Positions 57,237 through 64,000 of a DNA stretch of 64,000 bases are shown here, piece by piece. The stretch's first letter is position 1. Every line of letters starts with the position of its first letter. The stretch lies in the NCBI RefSeq assembly GCF_022179765.1, contig NZ_BPRE01000010.1:62001-126000 (forward strand), given 5' to 3'. The stretch is from Methylorubrum suomiense (GTDB lineage: Bacteria; Pseudomonadota; Alphaproteobacteria; Rhizobiales; Beijerinckiaceae). A program made the translations under genes and the position numbers. The notes beneath the pieces are model-generated. The model saw nothing but the letters and a program-made list of their open reading frames with translations. It ran no database searches and was not told the DNA's origin.

Positions 57237-57749
57237 ATGGCAAAGATCAACAAGCTTCAGGTCGGTGAGGCCCTCGTCGGCGACGGCAACGAGGTCGCCC
57301 ACATCGACCTCATCATCGGCCCGCGCGGCTCGGCCGCCGAGACGGCCTTCGCGAACGGCCTGATCAACAACAAGCATGGCTTCACCAGCCTGCTCGCCGT
57401 GATCGCGCCGAACCTGCCGTGCAAGCCGAACACGCTGATGTTCAACAAGGTTACCATCAACGACGCCCGTCAGGCCGTCCAGATGTTCGGCCCGGCCCAG
57501 CACGGCGTCGCCATGGCGGTGCAGGATGCGGTCGCCGAAGGCATCATCCCGGCGGATGAGGCTGACGACGTGTTCGTGCTCGTCGGCGTGTTCATCCACT
57601 GGGAAGCGGCCGACGACGCCAAGATCCAGAAGTACAACTACGAGGCCACCAAGCTCTCGATCCAGCGCGCCGTGAACGGCGAGCCGAAGGCTTCGGCCGT
57701 GACCGAGCAGCGCAAGTCGGCGACCCACCCCTTCGCCGCCAACGCTTAG
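57237..57749 (+). CDS. fae: Formaldehyde-activating enzyme
   Basis: A 170-residue enzyme condensing formaldehyde with H4MPT to methylene-H4MPT, the entry of formaldehyde into this pathway. The sequence is typical of Fae: [55 protein letters not shown], the [17 protein letters not shown] loop with the catalytic-site histidine, and VFIHWEA. Codon use is highly biased (mostly C-ending), as in highly expressed genes. CAGGGAGAG precedes the ATG at 57237. Confidence 0.98.
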   Translation: MAKINKLQVGEALVGDGNEVAHIDLIIGPRGSAAETAFANGLINNKHGFTSLLAVIAPNLPCKPNTLMFNKVTINDARQAVQMFGPAQHGVAMAVQDAVAEGIIPADEADDVFVLVGVFIHWEAADDAKIQKYNYEATKLSIQRAVNGEPKASAVTEQRKSATHPFAANA

Positions 57750-57842
57750 ATCGGACACAGTCCTGGGCAGAGCGAGCCTCCGCCCGCACCGCGGGGCCTG
57801 CTCCAGCGACTGGCTTCGATCTTCCTCGGACGTTGATGGATT

Positions 57843-57872
57843 GGGACGGCTTCGGCCGTCCCTTTCTTTTTG
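57843..57872 (+). terminator. Strong intrinsic terminator downstream of fae
   Basis: A perfect 8-base stem GGGACGGC / GCCGTCCC closes on a TTCG tetraloop (57843-57862) and is followed by TTTCTTTTTG. It lies 93 bases after the fae stop and is the best terminator in the window. It also shows what a strong terminator looks like here, for comparison with the leader hairpin upstream of fae. Confidence 0.85.
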
Positions 57873-58056
57873 TGCGGTGAGACGCCAGCGCCTCATCGGT
57901 CTGCCGGCCTCCGACTGTCGGCCGTCCGCGCGGCTTCGTCGGGCCCCCCGTCCGCAGCGAGCGGCGCAGGGTGGCACCCGTGACGTGAAGCCCGCGCAGC
58001 AGACCCTCCTTCGCCTGGCTGGACGCGGGACGGGTTTCGAGTCCCGAAGCGGATGC

Positions 58057-59187
58057 TCATGCCGGTCTCGGCCCGAACATCGCGACGACGCTGTGCGGTG
58101 CGTCGACCCCGAAGAACCGGGTAAGGTTCTGCGCCGATATCGCCGCGATCGCGGCGCTGCGGGGGAACAGCTCGCGCTCGTATGCGCGGAGCGCCGTATC
58201 GAGATCGTCGGGTGTCGCGACGATGGCTCTGGCGAGATCCGCTCCGTCGTAGAGCGCGAGATTCGCCCCCTCGCCGGCGAACGGCGACATCAGGTGCGCC
58301 GCGTCGCCCAGCAGGGTCAGGCCCGGAACATGCTCCCAGCGGTGACCGACCGGTAGCGCGTGGATCGGGCGAAGGACGGGCGCGACGTCGGTGGTCGTGA
58401 TGAGGGCGGTCAGGTGTGGCGCCCAGCCGGAGAACTCCGTCGCGACACGGGCCAGGAGGGCCTTCCCATCACGGACGGGGATGGCGTCGAACCAGGGTTC
58501 AGGCCTGTCCAGTGCCGTGTAGGTTTGTAGGGCTCCGTCCGCATGCCTGTGAACCAGAATGCCCTGACCCGGCGCCACAGCCATGAGTGTGCCAACGCCG
58601 ACCGCATCCGCGCTGGCCTTGAGGCATGCGTCGCCGTGATGGATTCGTGTCTCGACGAACGAGACGCCCGAATAGGCGGGCAAGGCCGCCGAGAGCCGGG
58701 GGCGGACCTTCGACCACGCGCCGTCTGCGCCTACGAGAAGGTCGGCTGTGACCGTCGCGCCGTTCGTGAAGGTCACGGCGTGCTGCCCATCGCCGCATCC
58801 CATGACCGCGACGGCTCGATGGTCCCACCGGATCGTCCCCTTGGGAAGTGAGGCGATGAGAAACCGGCGCAGATCGCCGCGATCGATTTCGGGCCGACCA
58901 CCGGCCGCGTCGCCAAGCCTTTCGAGGAGAGTGGTTCCACGCGCATCGACGACGCGCTTGGCGTCTTCGCCGGGTCGCACGAGGCGGAGGAACGCGTCGT
59001 GGAGTCCAGCGTCCCGCAAGGCGACCTGTCCGGTCCGCTCGTGGATGTCGAGCAAGCCGCCCTGGGCCCTCGCATCGGCCGATGGCTCGGCCTCATAGAT
59101 TGTTGCCGTGATCCCGTGGAGGTGAAGGATCCGGGCGAGGACGAGGCCGCCGAGGCCAGCGCCGAGGATCAGGATTGCGTGTCGCAT
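58057..59187 (-). CDS. FAD-dependent monooxygenase, TetX-like
   Basis: A 376-residue group A flavoprotein monooxygenase. FAD motif [13 protein letters not shown], then [18 protein letters not shown] and the second FAD motif [19 protein letters not shown]. The ends of the core, especially [11 protein letters not shown] and the [18 protein letters not shown] segment, match TetX/tetracycline-destructase-type enzymes, although most genes of this family have no proven antibiotic role. AGGAG lies before ATG 59187. It is convergent with the fae terminator region. Confidence 0.85.
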   Translation of the reverse strand: MRHAILILGAGLGGLVLARILHLHGITATIYEAEPSADARAQGGLLDIHERTGQVALRDAGLHDAFLRLVRPGEDAKRVVDARGTTLLERLGDAAGGRPEIDRGDLRRFLIASLPKGTIRWDHRAVAVMGCGDGQHAVTFTNGATVTADLLVGADGAWSKVRPRLSAALPAYSGVSFVETRIHHGDACLKASADAVGVGTLMAVAPGQGILVHRHADGALQTYTALDRPEPWFDAIPVRDGKALLARVATEFSGWAPHLTALITTTDVAPVLRPIHALPVGHRWEHVPGLTLLGDAAHLMSPFAGEGANLALYDGADLARAIVATPDDLDTALRAYERELFPRSAAIAAISAQNLTRFFGVDAPHSVVAMFGPRPA

Positions 59188-59710
59188 GGCTGCGCTCCTG
59201 CGACCGTACGCGATCAGCACCGCTCAGTGCCGAGCACCACGGTTGCCCGAGATCGTCGGGCGGTTGCTTTCGGAGACGCTGGTCAAACCACCTGAACGGC
59301 GTGGATGACGTGTATTCGACCGCCTCGGGGCGGCCGTTTTTCGCGACATCGCCGAGGTTACCCCCGGCCCCCCGTTTCGGCAACGGCCCGGCTCACGGCA
59401 GCCGAAGAGCACCGGATTCAGCGCTGAGCAGTCCGTCACGCGATCAGGTCGATCAGCGCATGACGGTCGCGTCGAAACTCATCACCGTGACCGCGAGAAG
59501 GATGGCTTTCGATTTTGTTCGGTCCTGTGAAATGGCCCGTGCGCGCTCCCGCACTCGACGGAAGACGGGCGATGGGGCCGTCGGGTTTCCATTCGGCAGA
59601 AGCTTTCCGGGAACGTGGAAGCTCCCGGTTCTCGCATGCCTATCCACCCGCACCCGTTCCTTTGAAGCGAGGCAATTCCGCGAGGAGGCCACAGGCCGAG
59701 GCCGATGCGA
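59188..59710. other. Intergenic region with no supported gene
   Basis: Holds the promoter of the monooxygenase gene (leftward from 59187) and the end of the tautomerase transcript. Open frames on the plus strand are shadows. No repeat or terminator is clear. Confidence 0.4.
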
Positions 59711-60112
59711 TCATGAACGGGGCGCGTCTTCGCTCGCGTTCCATTCGTCGCTCAGACCACCCAGCATGGGGTGATACATCTCGTCCCCCGCGTGCTGCGT
59801 GAACTCGAGATTGAGATTGTCGTCGCCAAAACCGAGAATGTCCCGGCAGGCTTCGAGCAGCAGGCGGGCCAGTTCTGCGCGCTGCTCCGACGGGCGCCCC
59901 CGGCGGATGTCGCACATCAGCAGGCCGGCCGGCCGAGGCTCGTCCCGGCTGCAGCGCCAGATCCCGTCCTCGCCCAGCACCCGGATCGCGACCGTCACCC
60001 GGTTGATGTCGGCCTGCATCTCCCGCGCGTAGATGTCGCCGAGGCGCTTGGCCAAACGCCGCTTGGCGTCGGGCGAGCATGCGAAGGGCGTGTCGAGCTG
60101 GAGGTACGGCAT
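59711..60112 (-). CDS. Tautomerase-family protein
   Basis: A 133-residue protein with Pro-2 directly after Met (MPYLQLDTPF), as needed for the N-terminal proline of 4-oxalocrotonate tautomerase/MIF enzymes. The rest, with VTVAIRVLGEDGIWRCSRDEP and a C-terminal helix, fits the longer tautomerase forms. The reaction may be a keto-enol shift or dehalogenation-like step. It follows the SDR gene by 15 bases on the same strand, suggesting a small pathway. Confidence 0.85.
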   Translation of the reverse strand: MPYLQLDTPFACSPDAKRRLAKRLGDIYAREMQADINRVTVAIRVLGEDGIWRCSRDEPRPAGLLMCDIRRGRPSEQRAELARLLLEACRDILGFGDDNLNLEFTQHAGDEMYHPMLGGLSDEWNASEDAPRS

Positions 60113-60127
60113 CGTTTGCGTTCCGCG

Positions 60128-60937
60128 TCAGGCCGCGCTGGCTGGGGTGAGGCCGTAGCGGAGCGACGGCTTGGCGTTGTTGAATTTCGGGCTGATGGAA
60201 CGTCGACCTTCCTCCCAGCGCTCCCAATCCTCGACGTCCTGCAGGCCCGGGATGGTGACGCGTTCGCCCTGATCGAGGCCCGCGAGCGCCGCATCCACCA
60301 GATCGGCGGCCGACATCGTGACCGATGAGGTCTTCTGGGCCGCATAGCCGGCTACATCCCAGAACTCGGTCGCCGTCGCGCCGGGCAGCACGGTCTGAAC
60401 GCGCACGCCTTTGTCAGCCAGATCCCTCTGCAACGTGTGGCCGAAGCTGAGCACGAAGGACTTCGAAGCGCTGTAGACGCCGTTCAGCATCTCGACCGCG
60501 ACGCCGACGACGGACGAGATGTTGATGATCGTACCCGCGCCGCGCGCCGCGAAAGCCGGAGCGACCGCGTAGGTGAGCCGGGTGAGCGCGGTGATATTGA
60601 GGAAGATCATCGCCTCCATCGCGTCGATGTCCGCCTTGAGGATCGAGGCGACGGAGCCGATGCCGGCGTTGTTGACCAGCATGGTGATGCTCGAATCGTC
60701 GCGCAGGCGCGCTTCGAGCCGAGCGAGATCCTCCTTGCGGCCAAGATCGGCCTTGAACGGCTCAACCTTTCGCCCCGTTTCCCGGGTCAGACGATCGGCC
60801 AAGGCGCGGAGGCGCTCCTCATTGCGGGCGACCAGCACGAGGTCATAGCCACGTCTCGCCAGGCGATCGGCATAGATCGCGCCGATGCCCGCCGAGGCGC
60901 CGGTGATCACCGCGACGCCCTTGTCCTGCTCACTCAT
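60128..60937 (-). CDS. Short-chain dehydrogenase/reductase
   Basis: A 269-residue classical SDR. The NAD(P) motif TGASAGIGAIYADRL is followed by VARNEERL (suggesting NADP, as R follows the second strand), NNAGIGSVASI, catalytic Ser in NISSVVG, and YSASK with Tyr and Lys. The substrate is unknown. ATG 60937 has GGAGAG upstream; longer frames are Arg-rich. It is upstream of the tautomerase gene and divergent from the GlxA-type regulator, which probably controls both. Confidence 0.92.
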   Translation of the reverse strand: MSEQDKGVAVITGASAGIGAIYADRLARRGYDLVLVARNEERLRALADRLTRETGRKVEPFKADLGRKEDLARLEARLRDDSSITMLVNNAGIGSVASILKADIDAMEAMIFLNITALTRLTYAVAPAFAARGAGTIINISSVVGVAVEMLNGVYSASKSFVLSFGHTLQRDLADKGVRVQTVLPGATATEFWDVAGYAAQKTSSVTMSAADLVDAALAGLDQGERVTIPGLQDVEDWERWEEGRRSISPKFNNAKPSLRYGLTPASAA

Positions 60938-61134
60938 CGCTTCTCTCCGTGTGCCCGTTGATCCGATCCGCGCAGGGGGCAGGTGTCCCAAGGGGCAAAG
61001 GTCGCCGTTGCGCCATCGCCGGATGCCGGTCGCGCCGCTCTGGGCCGTGCGACCGGACATCGTCGATCATCCGCCTTCCCCCGTTCTGGCTGGGGCCGGC
61101 TTCCGATGAGTGCAGGCTATCTTTGACCCGTCAT

Positions 61135-61157
61135 GACGCAAATGTCATATATGCGTC
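61135..61157. promoter_or_regulatory. Inverted repeat upstream of the AraC/GlxA-type regulator
   Basis: GACGCA (61135-61140) and TGCGTC (61152-61157) form a 6-base inverted repeat with an 11-base AT-rich spacer. It lies about 25-45 bases upstream of the regulator start at 61181 and between divergent promoters. Candidate operator; not tested. Confidence 0.45.
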
Positions 61158-61180
61158 GTTTTAGGACGTATGGAATCAGC

Positions 61181-62134
61181 ATGCAGCGCGTCGGCTTCGT
61201 CATCTTCCCCGGCCTCTCGATCATGGGGCTGGCGGCCGTGCCCGCCTTCGAGCTCGCCAACTTGGCCGATGAGCAGGCGCCCTACGACATCCGCTTCATC
61301 TCGGAGCACGGCGGGCCGATCCGCACTTCGGCCGGCATGAGCGTGGAGACGGAGCCCTTCGGCGAAGCGGCGTTCGATACCCTGGTCGTCGGCGGGGGCA
61401 CGTCCGTCCTTCCCTCCACCTCAGGGCTGCTCTCGCTGATCCGAGAAGCGGCGCCGCGGGCGCGACGCGTGACCGCGATCTGCACCGGATCCTTCGTCCT
61501 CGGCGAAGCCGGTCTCCTCGCAGGCCGACGTGTGACGACGCATTGGATGCATGCCCGCGAGCTGCAGGCGCAGTGTCCGGACAGCACGGTGGACATGGAC
61601 CGCATCTTCATCAACGACGGGCCGATCTGGACCTCGGCCGGCATGAGCGCCGGCATCGACTTGGCGCTAGCCCTGATCGAGGACGATCTAGGCCACGACG
61701 TCGCCCAGGCGATCGCCAAGAAGCTCGTGCTCTACCACCGTCGCGCCGGCGGGCAGTCGCAGTTCTCGGCCCTGCTCGATCTCGAACCGAAATCGGACCG
61801 CATCCAGTCCGCCCTGACTTACGCCAAACGAAACCTGCACAAGCCGCTGACGGTCGAGGAGTTGGCGGGCGCGGCGCATCTGAGCCCTCGGCAGTTCAGC
61901 CGCGTGTTCCATGCTGAAACTGGCCAATCGCCGGCCAAGGCGATCGAAAACCTGCGCGTCGAGGCTGCGCGGGTGATGATGGAGAGCAGTCGGCATCCGA
62001 TCGACGTCGTTGCCGATCAGACGGGATTCGCCGATCGCAATCGGATGCGGCGCGCGTTCTTGCGCGCCTTCGGGCAACCGCCCCAGGTGATCCGCCGCAA
62101 TGCCCGCGGGGCGTTGGCATCCACCGAGCCGTAA
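61181..62134 (+). CDS. GlxA-family transcriptional regulator (DJ-1/PfpI plus AraC)
   Basis: A 317-residue protein. Residues 1-170 form a DJ-1/PfpI-like domain with the AICTGSFVLGEAGLLAGRRVTTHW motif that may sense a metabolite, not act as a protease. Residues about 210-310 form an AraC-type double helix-turn-helix (LTVEELAGAAHLSPRQFSRVFHAETG). ATG 61181 begins MQRVGFVIFPGLS, the usual start; earlier ATGs (61133, 61151) are possible. It likely activates or represses the divergent SDR-tautomerase pair. Confidence 0.9.
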   Translation: MQRVGFVIFPGLSIMGLAAVPAFELANLADEQAPYDIRFISEHGGPIRTSAGMSVETEPFGEAAFDTLVVGGGTSVLPSTSGLLSLIREAAPRARRVTAICTGSFVLGEAGLLAGRRVTTHWMHARELQAQCPDSTVDMDRIFINDGPIWTSAGMSAGIDLALALIEDDLGHDVAQAIAKKLVLYHRRAGGQSQFSALLDLEPKSDRIQSALTYAKRNLHKPLTVEELAGAAHLSPRQFSRVFHAETGQSPAKAIENLRVEAARVMMESSRHPIDVVADQTGFADRNRMRRAFLRAFGQPPQVIRRNARGALASTEP

Positions 62135-62619
62135 TACCGTCGCCGAGAAACTCGTTTGCAAAAATCCATCGCATTGGGGTGAGGCTCGGAGCGGACATTC
62201 GCCGCGAGCCTGCCGAACGTCCGCAACCGAACTCTGAGCCGTCCGTCGCGCGATCAATTCGATCGGCTTTCGCCGATCGGGTTGGAACCTCATGACCTTA
62301 GACCGCCCGCAGGTCGTCTTTCACTTCCGCGCGGAACAGCGGAACGTCGACGTTCCGGCACGCGCAGCGTGCCCCTGCCCGCGTACAAGCCGCCGGCCCG
62401 AACGCGCCATGGCGGGGCTTGCCGTGATCCTCGGTGGGCTACCCCCCGCGTCGGCAGCCGAGCCGCCGTTAAGAAACATGCAACCATTGTGCGAGCCAAA
62501 GGATACCAACCGGCGCGTTGAAGGTTTACGCGAATGCATATCAAGAATCTCATCCCACGTGCTCGGGCGAATAGCCTGAGCTGACAGGACGCTGTGGAAC
62601 TGTATGAGGATGATGTGGC
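62135..62619. other. Intergenic region with no supported gene
   Basis: About 485 bases. It holds the HlyD-family gene promoter near its right end, including AT-rich steps at about 62470-62480. No coding or repeat evidence. Confidence 0.4.
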
Positions 62620-63855
62620 ATGTTCTGGAACACGCGTATTGTCCGCATTCTTGTTGGGCTGGCGCTTCTAGCTATCGCTGTCCTCGTGATGCTGCCGGGC
62701 CTGACCGGCTATACGAGTCTCGACGGCACCGTGAACGCGCGCTTCGCGGTGGTGTCGGCGCCGATCGAGGGGGTCGTGTCCGATACGCCACCGAAGGTCG
62801 GGACGGCCTTGAGCGAGGATTCCGAACTCTTCCAGATCAGCAACGATCGCATCGCCCGCACGGCCGAAGCGCAGCTCGATGCCGATCTCGGCGCTGCGCG
62901 CGAGCGCCTGAAGGCCCTCGAAGCGCAGTTGGGATTGCTCGCTTCCCTCAAGGCGGAACTCGCCGCGCGGCTCGGTGACTACCAGAGGGCAAGTCTGCAA
63001 AGTATCCAGCAGGAAATCATCATCCGCCAGCAGCGGATCAGCACGGCTCAGGCCAACCGCGTCTCGGCAGAGGCCGATCTCAGTCGCAAGCAGACACTGG
63101 GTGTCTCCGGAGTGGTCGCCAACAGCTCGGTCGAGGCTGCTCGGGCCGCGGCCATCGCCTCGGGCAATGAGGGAACGATTGCGAAGGCCGAACTCGACCG
63201 TCTGCATCAGCAGCTCGATGCCTTGAAGCGCGGGACCTTCGTCGGCGAGGGGCGCAACGACGTGCCCTATTCGCAGCAGCGCGGCGATGAAGTCACGATC
63301 CAGCTCGCCAATGTCGAGGCCCAGGCCAAGATCGAGCGGGCCCGCGTCCAACTTCTGGAACGGCAGCTCATGATTGAGCGCAGCCGGAACGATCGATTGT
63401 CGAGTGCGTCCATCCGCCTTCCGTTCCGCGGCGTGATCTGGCGCAACAACGTCGTGGGCGGATCGAATGTCGTGGTCGGCAACGAGCTGACGCGTCTGCT
63501 CGACTGCCGTGACCTCTTCGTCGACATCCTGCTCGACGAGGTCGATTACGATGAGATCAGGCCCGGCGATCCGGCGGAGGTGCGCCTGCTCGGCACCTCG
63601 GAGGTGATCGCGGGACGGGTCATCTCCGTCCGGGGATCGAGCGCGGCGGTCGAGGAAGTGACGCTTGCGGCCATGCCGCCGAAGAGCCGGGGCAAGAACG
63701 CCCGCATCCGGGTCAGCCTCGACCAGAACCCGATGCACACCGACTACGAGAACTTCTGCCATGTCGGGCGCACCGTGCAGGTTCGGTTCGCGCGATCGGC
63801 TGCAGCGCTGCCTCTCGTCAATTGGGTGAAGAGCCTGTGGTTCAGTATCTCCTAG
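62620..63855 (+). CDS. HlyD/Alg44-like membrane-fusion protein
   Basis: A 411-residue protein. A single N-terminal membrane helix (about 7-27; RILVGLALLAIAVLVMLPGL) is followed by a lipoyl/barrel-sandwich half (NARFAVVSAPIEGVVSD), a long coiled coil (about 85-265), and the second barrel half and beta domain (IRLPFRGVIWRNNVVGGSNVVVGNE; LFVDILLDEVDYDEI). This is the HlyD/EmrA or Alg44-periplasmic layout, used for polysaccharide or protein export. Its end overlaps the start of a partial membrane gene. Confidence 0.87.
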   Translation: MFWNTRIVRILVGLALLAIAVLVMLPGLTGYTSLDGTVNARFAVVSAPIEGVVSDTPPKVGTALSEDSELFQISNDRIARTAEAQLDADLGAARERLKALEAQLGLLASLKAELAARLGDYQRASLQSIQQEIIIRQQRISTAQANRVSAEADLSRKQTLGVSGVVANSSVEAARAAAIASGNEGTIAKAELDRLHQQLDALKRGTFVGEGRNDVPYSQQRGDEVTIQLANVEAQAKIERARVQLLERQLMIERSRNDRLSSASIRLPFRGVIWRNNVVGGSNVVVGNELTRLLDCRDLFVDILLDEVDYDEIRPGDPAEVRLLGTSEVIAGRVISVRGSSAAVEEVTLAAMPPKSRGKNARIRVSLDQNPMHTDYENFCHVGRTVQVRFARSAAALPLVNWVKSLWFSIS

Positions 63856-63872
63856 AATTGGAGCTCGGACCG

Positions 63873-64000
63873 ATGGCTCCGACCCTGGTGGTCGCAGCCG
63901 TCTTTCTCGTCTTCATCACGAACTGGCCGCGGCAGCGAAGTTGGTCCCGCGCGATCGCCTGCGCCTTCGTGCTCGCGGTGGCCATTCGGTATCTCCTCTG
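63873..64000 (+). CDS. Start of a membrane protein (polysaccharide synthase or glycosyltransferase likely), truncated by window edge
   Basis: The frame is open to the end of the window: MAPTLVVAAVFLVFITNW and a second hydrophobic helix soon after. Start ATG 63873 has GGAGC upstream; an in-frame GTG at 63837 would overlap the HlyD stop, as in coupled genes. Its position behind an HlyD/Alg44-like gene, and two early membrane helices, fit a cellulose-synthase-like glycosyltransferase, but the visible part is too short to be sure. Confidence 0.5.
   Translation, partial: MAPTLVVAAVFLVFITNWPRQRSWSRAIACAFVLAVAIRYLL

Noticed and set aside
62282-62579. Overlapping short frames between the AraC-type gene and the HlyD gene
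   Set aside because: Arg/Pro-rich with no ribosome site or domain.

Overview
The window is chromosomal DNA of a GC-rich methylotrophic alphaproteobacterium, best matched to Methylorubrum/Methylobacterium extorquens. The evidence is a complete tetrahydromethanopterin (H4MPT)-linked formaldehyde oxidation cluster (46155-57749: fhcCDAB, the RFAP synthase gene, mtdB, mch, fae and three accessory genes), a YdeP/Fdh4A-type formate dehydrogenase, and codon use strongly biased to G/C at third positions. That bias also produces long meaningless antisense reading frames, which are left out.

Layout. 1-3124: 3' part of ftsK converging on an MFS transporter. 3302-5949: fdh4A-type molybdoenzyme with a small overlapping partner. 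6285-10552: pyrD, a DUF952 gene, an S24/LexA-like regulator, two small genes and cysE. 10853-18326: a regulatory block with an XRE-shikimate-kinase fusion regulator, a large membrane histidine kinase, an OmpR-type regulator and a soluble receiver-kinase hybrid. 18327-24000: a gene-poor, partly AT-rich stretch around a tRNA-Leu(UAA), with a small-alarmone-hydrolase-like protein, two tiny look-alike membrane proteins and a Met/His/Arg-rich secreted peptide. 24040-28528: a cytosolic sulfite-oxidase-like enzyme with its flavin reductase, map, radC, and an acetyltransferase divergent from a TetR regulator with a perfect palindromic operator. 28643-34006: the Anbu proteasome-like operon (circularly permuted ATP-grasp, alpha-E, transglutaminase, Anbu) with a sirtuin upstream. 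34487-45891: a CNNM/CBS membrane protein, a 998-residue repeat-glycosyltransferase fusion, an AlgX-like protein, DegP and a two-component system.

46155-57749 is the core of C1 metabolism. Fae joins formaldehyde to H4MPT, MtdB oxidises methylene-H4MPT, Mch converts methenyl- to formyl-H4MPT, and FhcABCD transfers the formyl group to a methanofuran analogue and releases formate. Formate can then be oxidised by enzymes such as Fdh4. RFAP synthase (orf4) commits to H4MPT synthesis. Two ATP-grasp ligases (orfY, orf5) and a CitG-like protein (orf7) are probably cofactor biosynthesis or modification enzymes. 58057-64000 holds a TetX-like flavin monooxygenase, a tautomerase-SDR pair divergent from a GlxA-type AraC regulator, and the start of an HlyD/polysaccharide export locus cut by the window edge.

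The points most worth a second look are: an intrinsic-terminator hairpin lying between any possible fae promoter and the fae start codon; the Anbu peptide-ligase/protease operon; probable non-standard start codons in the CNNM gene (ATT) and orfY (CTG); the tandem tiny membrane proteins near 23 kb; and the alarmone hydrolase without a visible partner beside tRNA-Leu.
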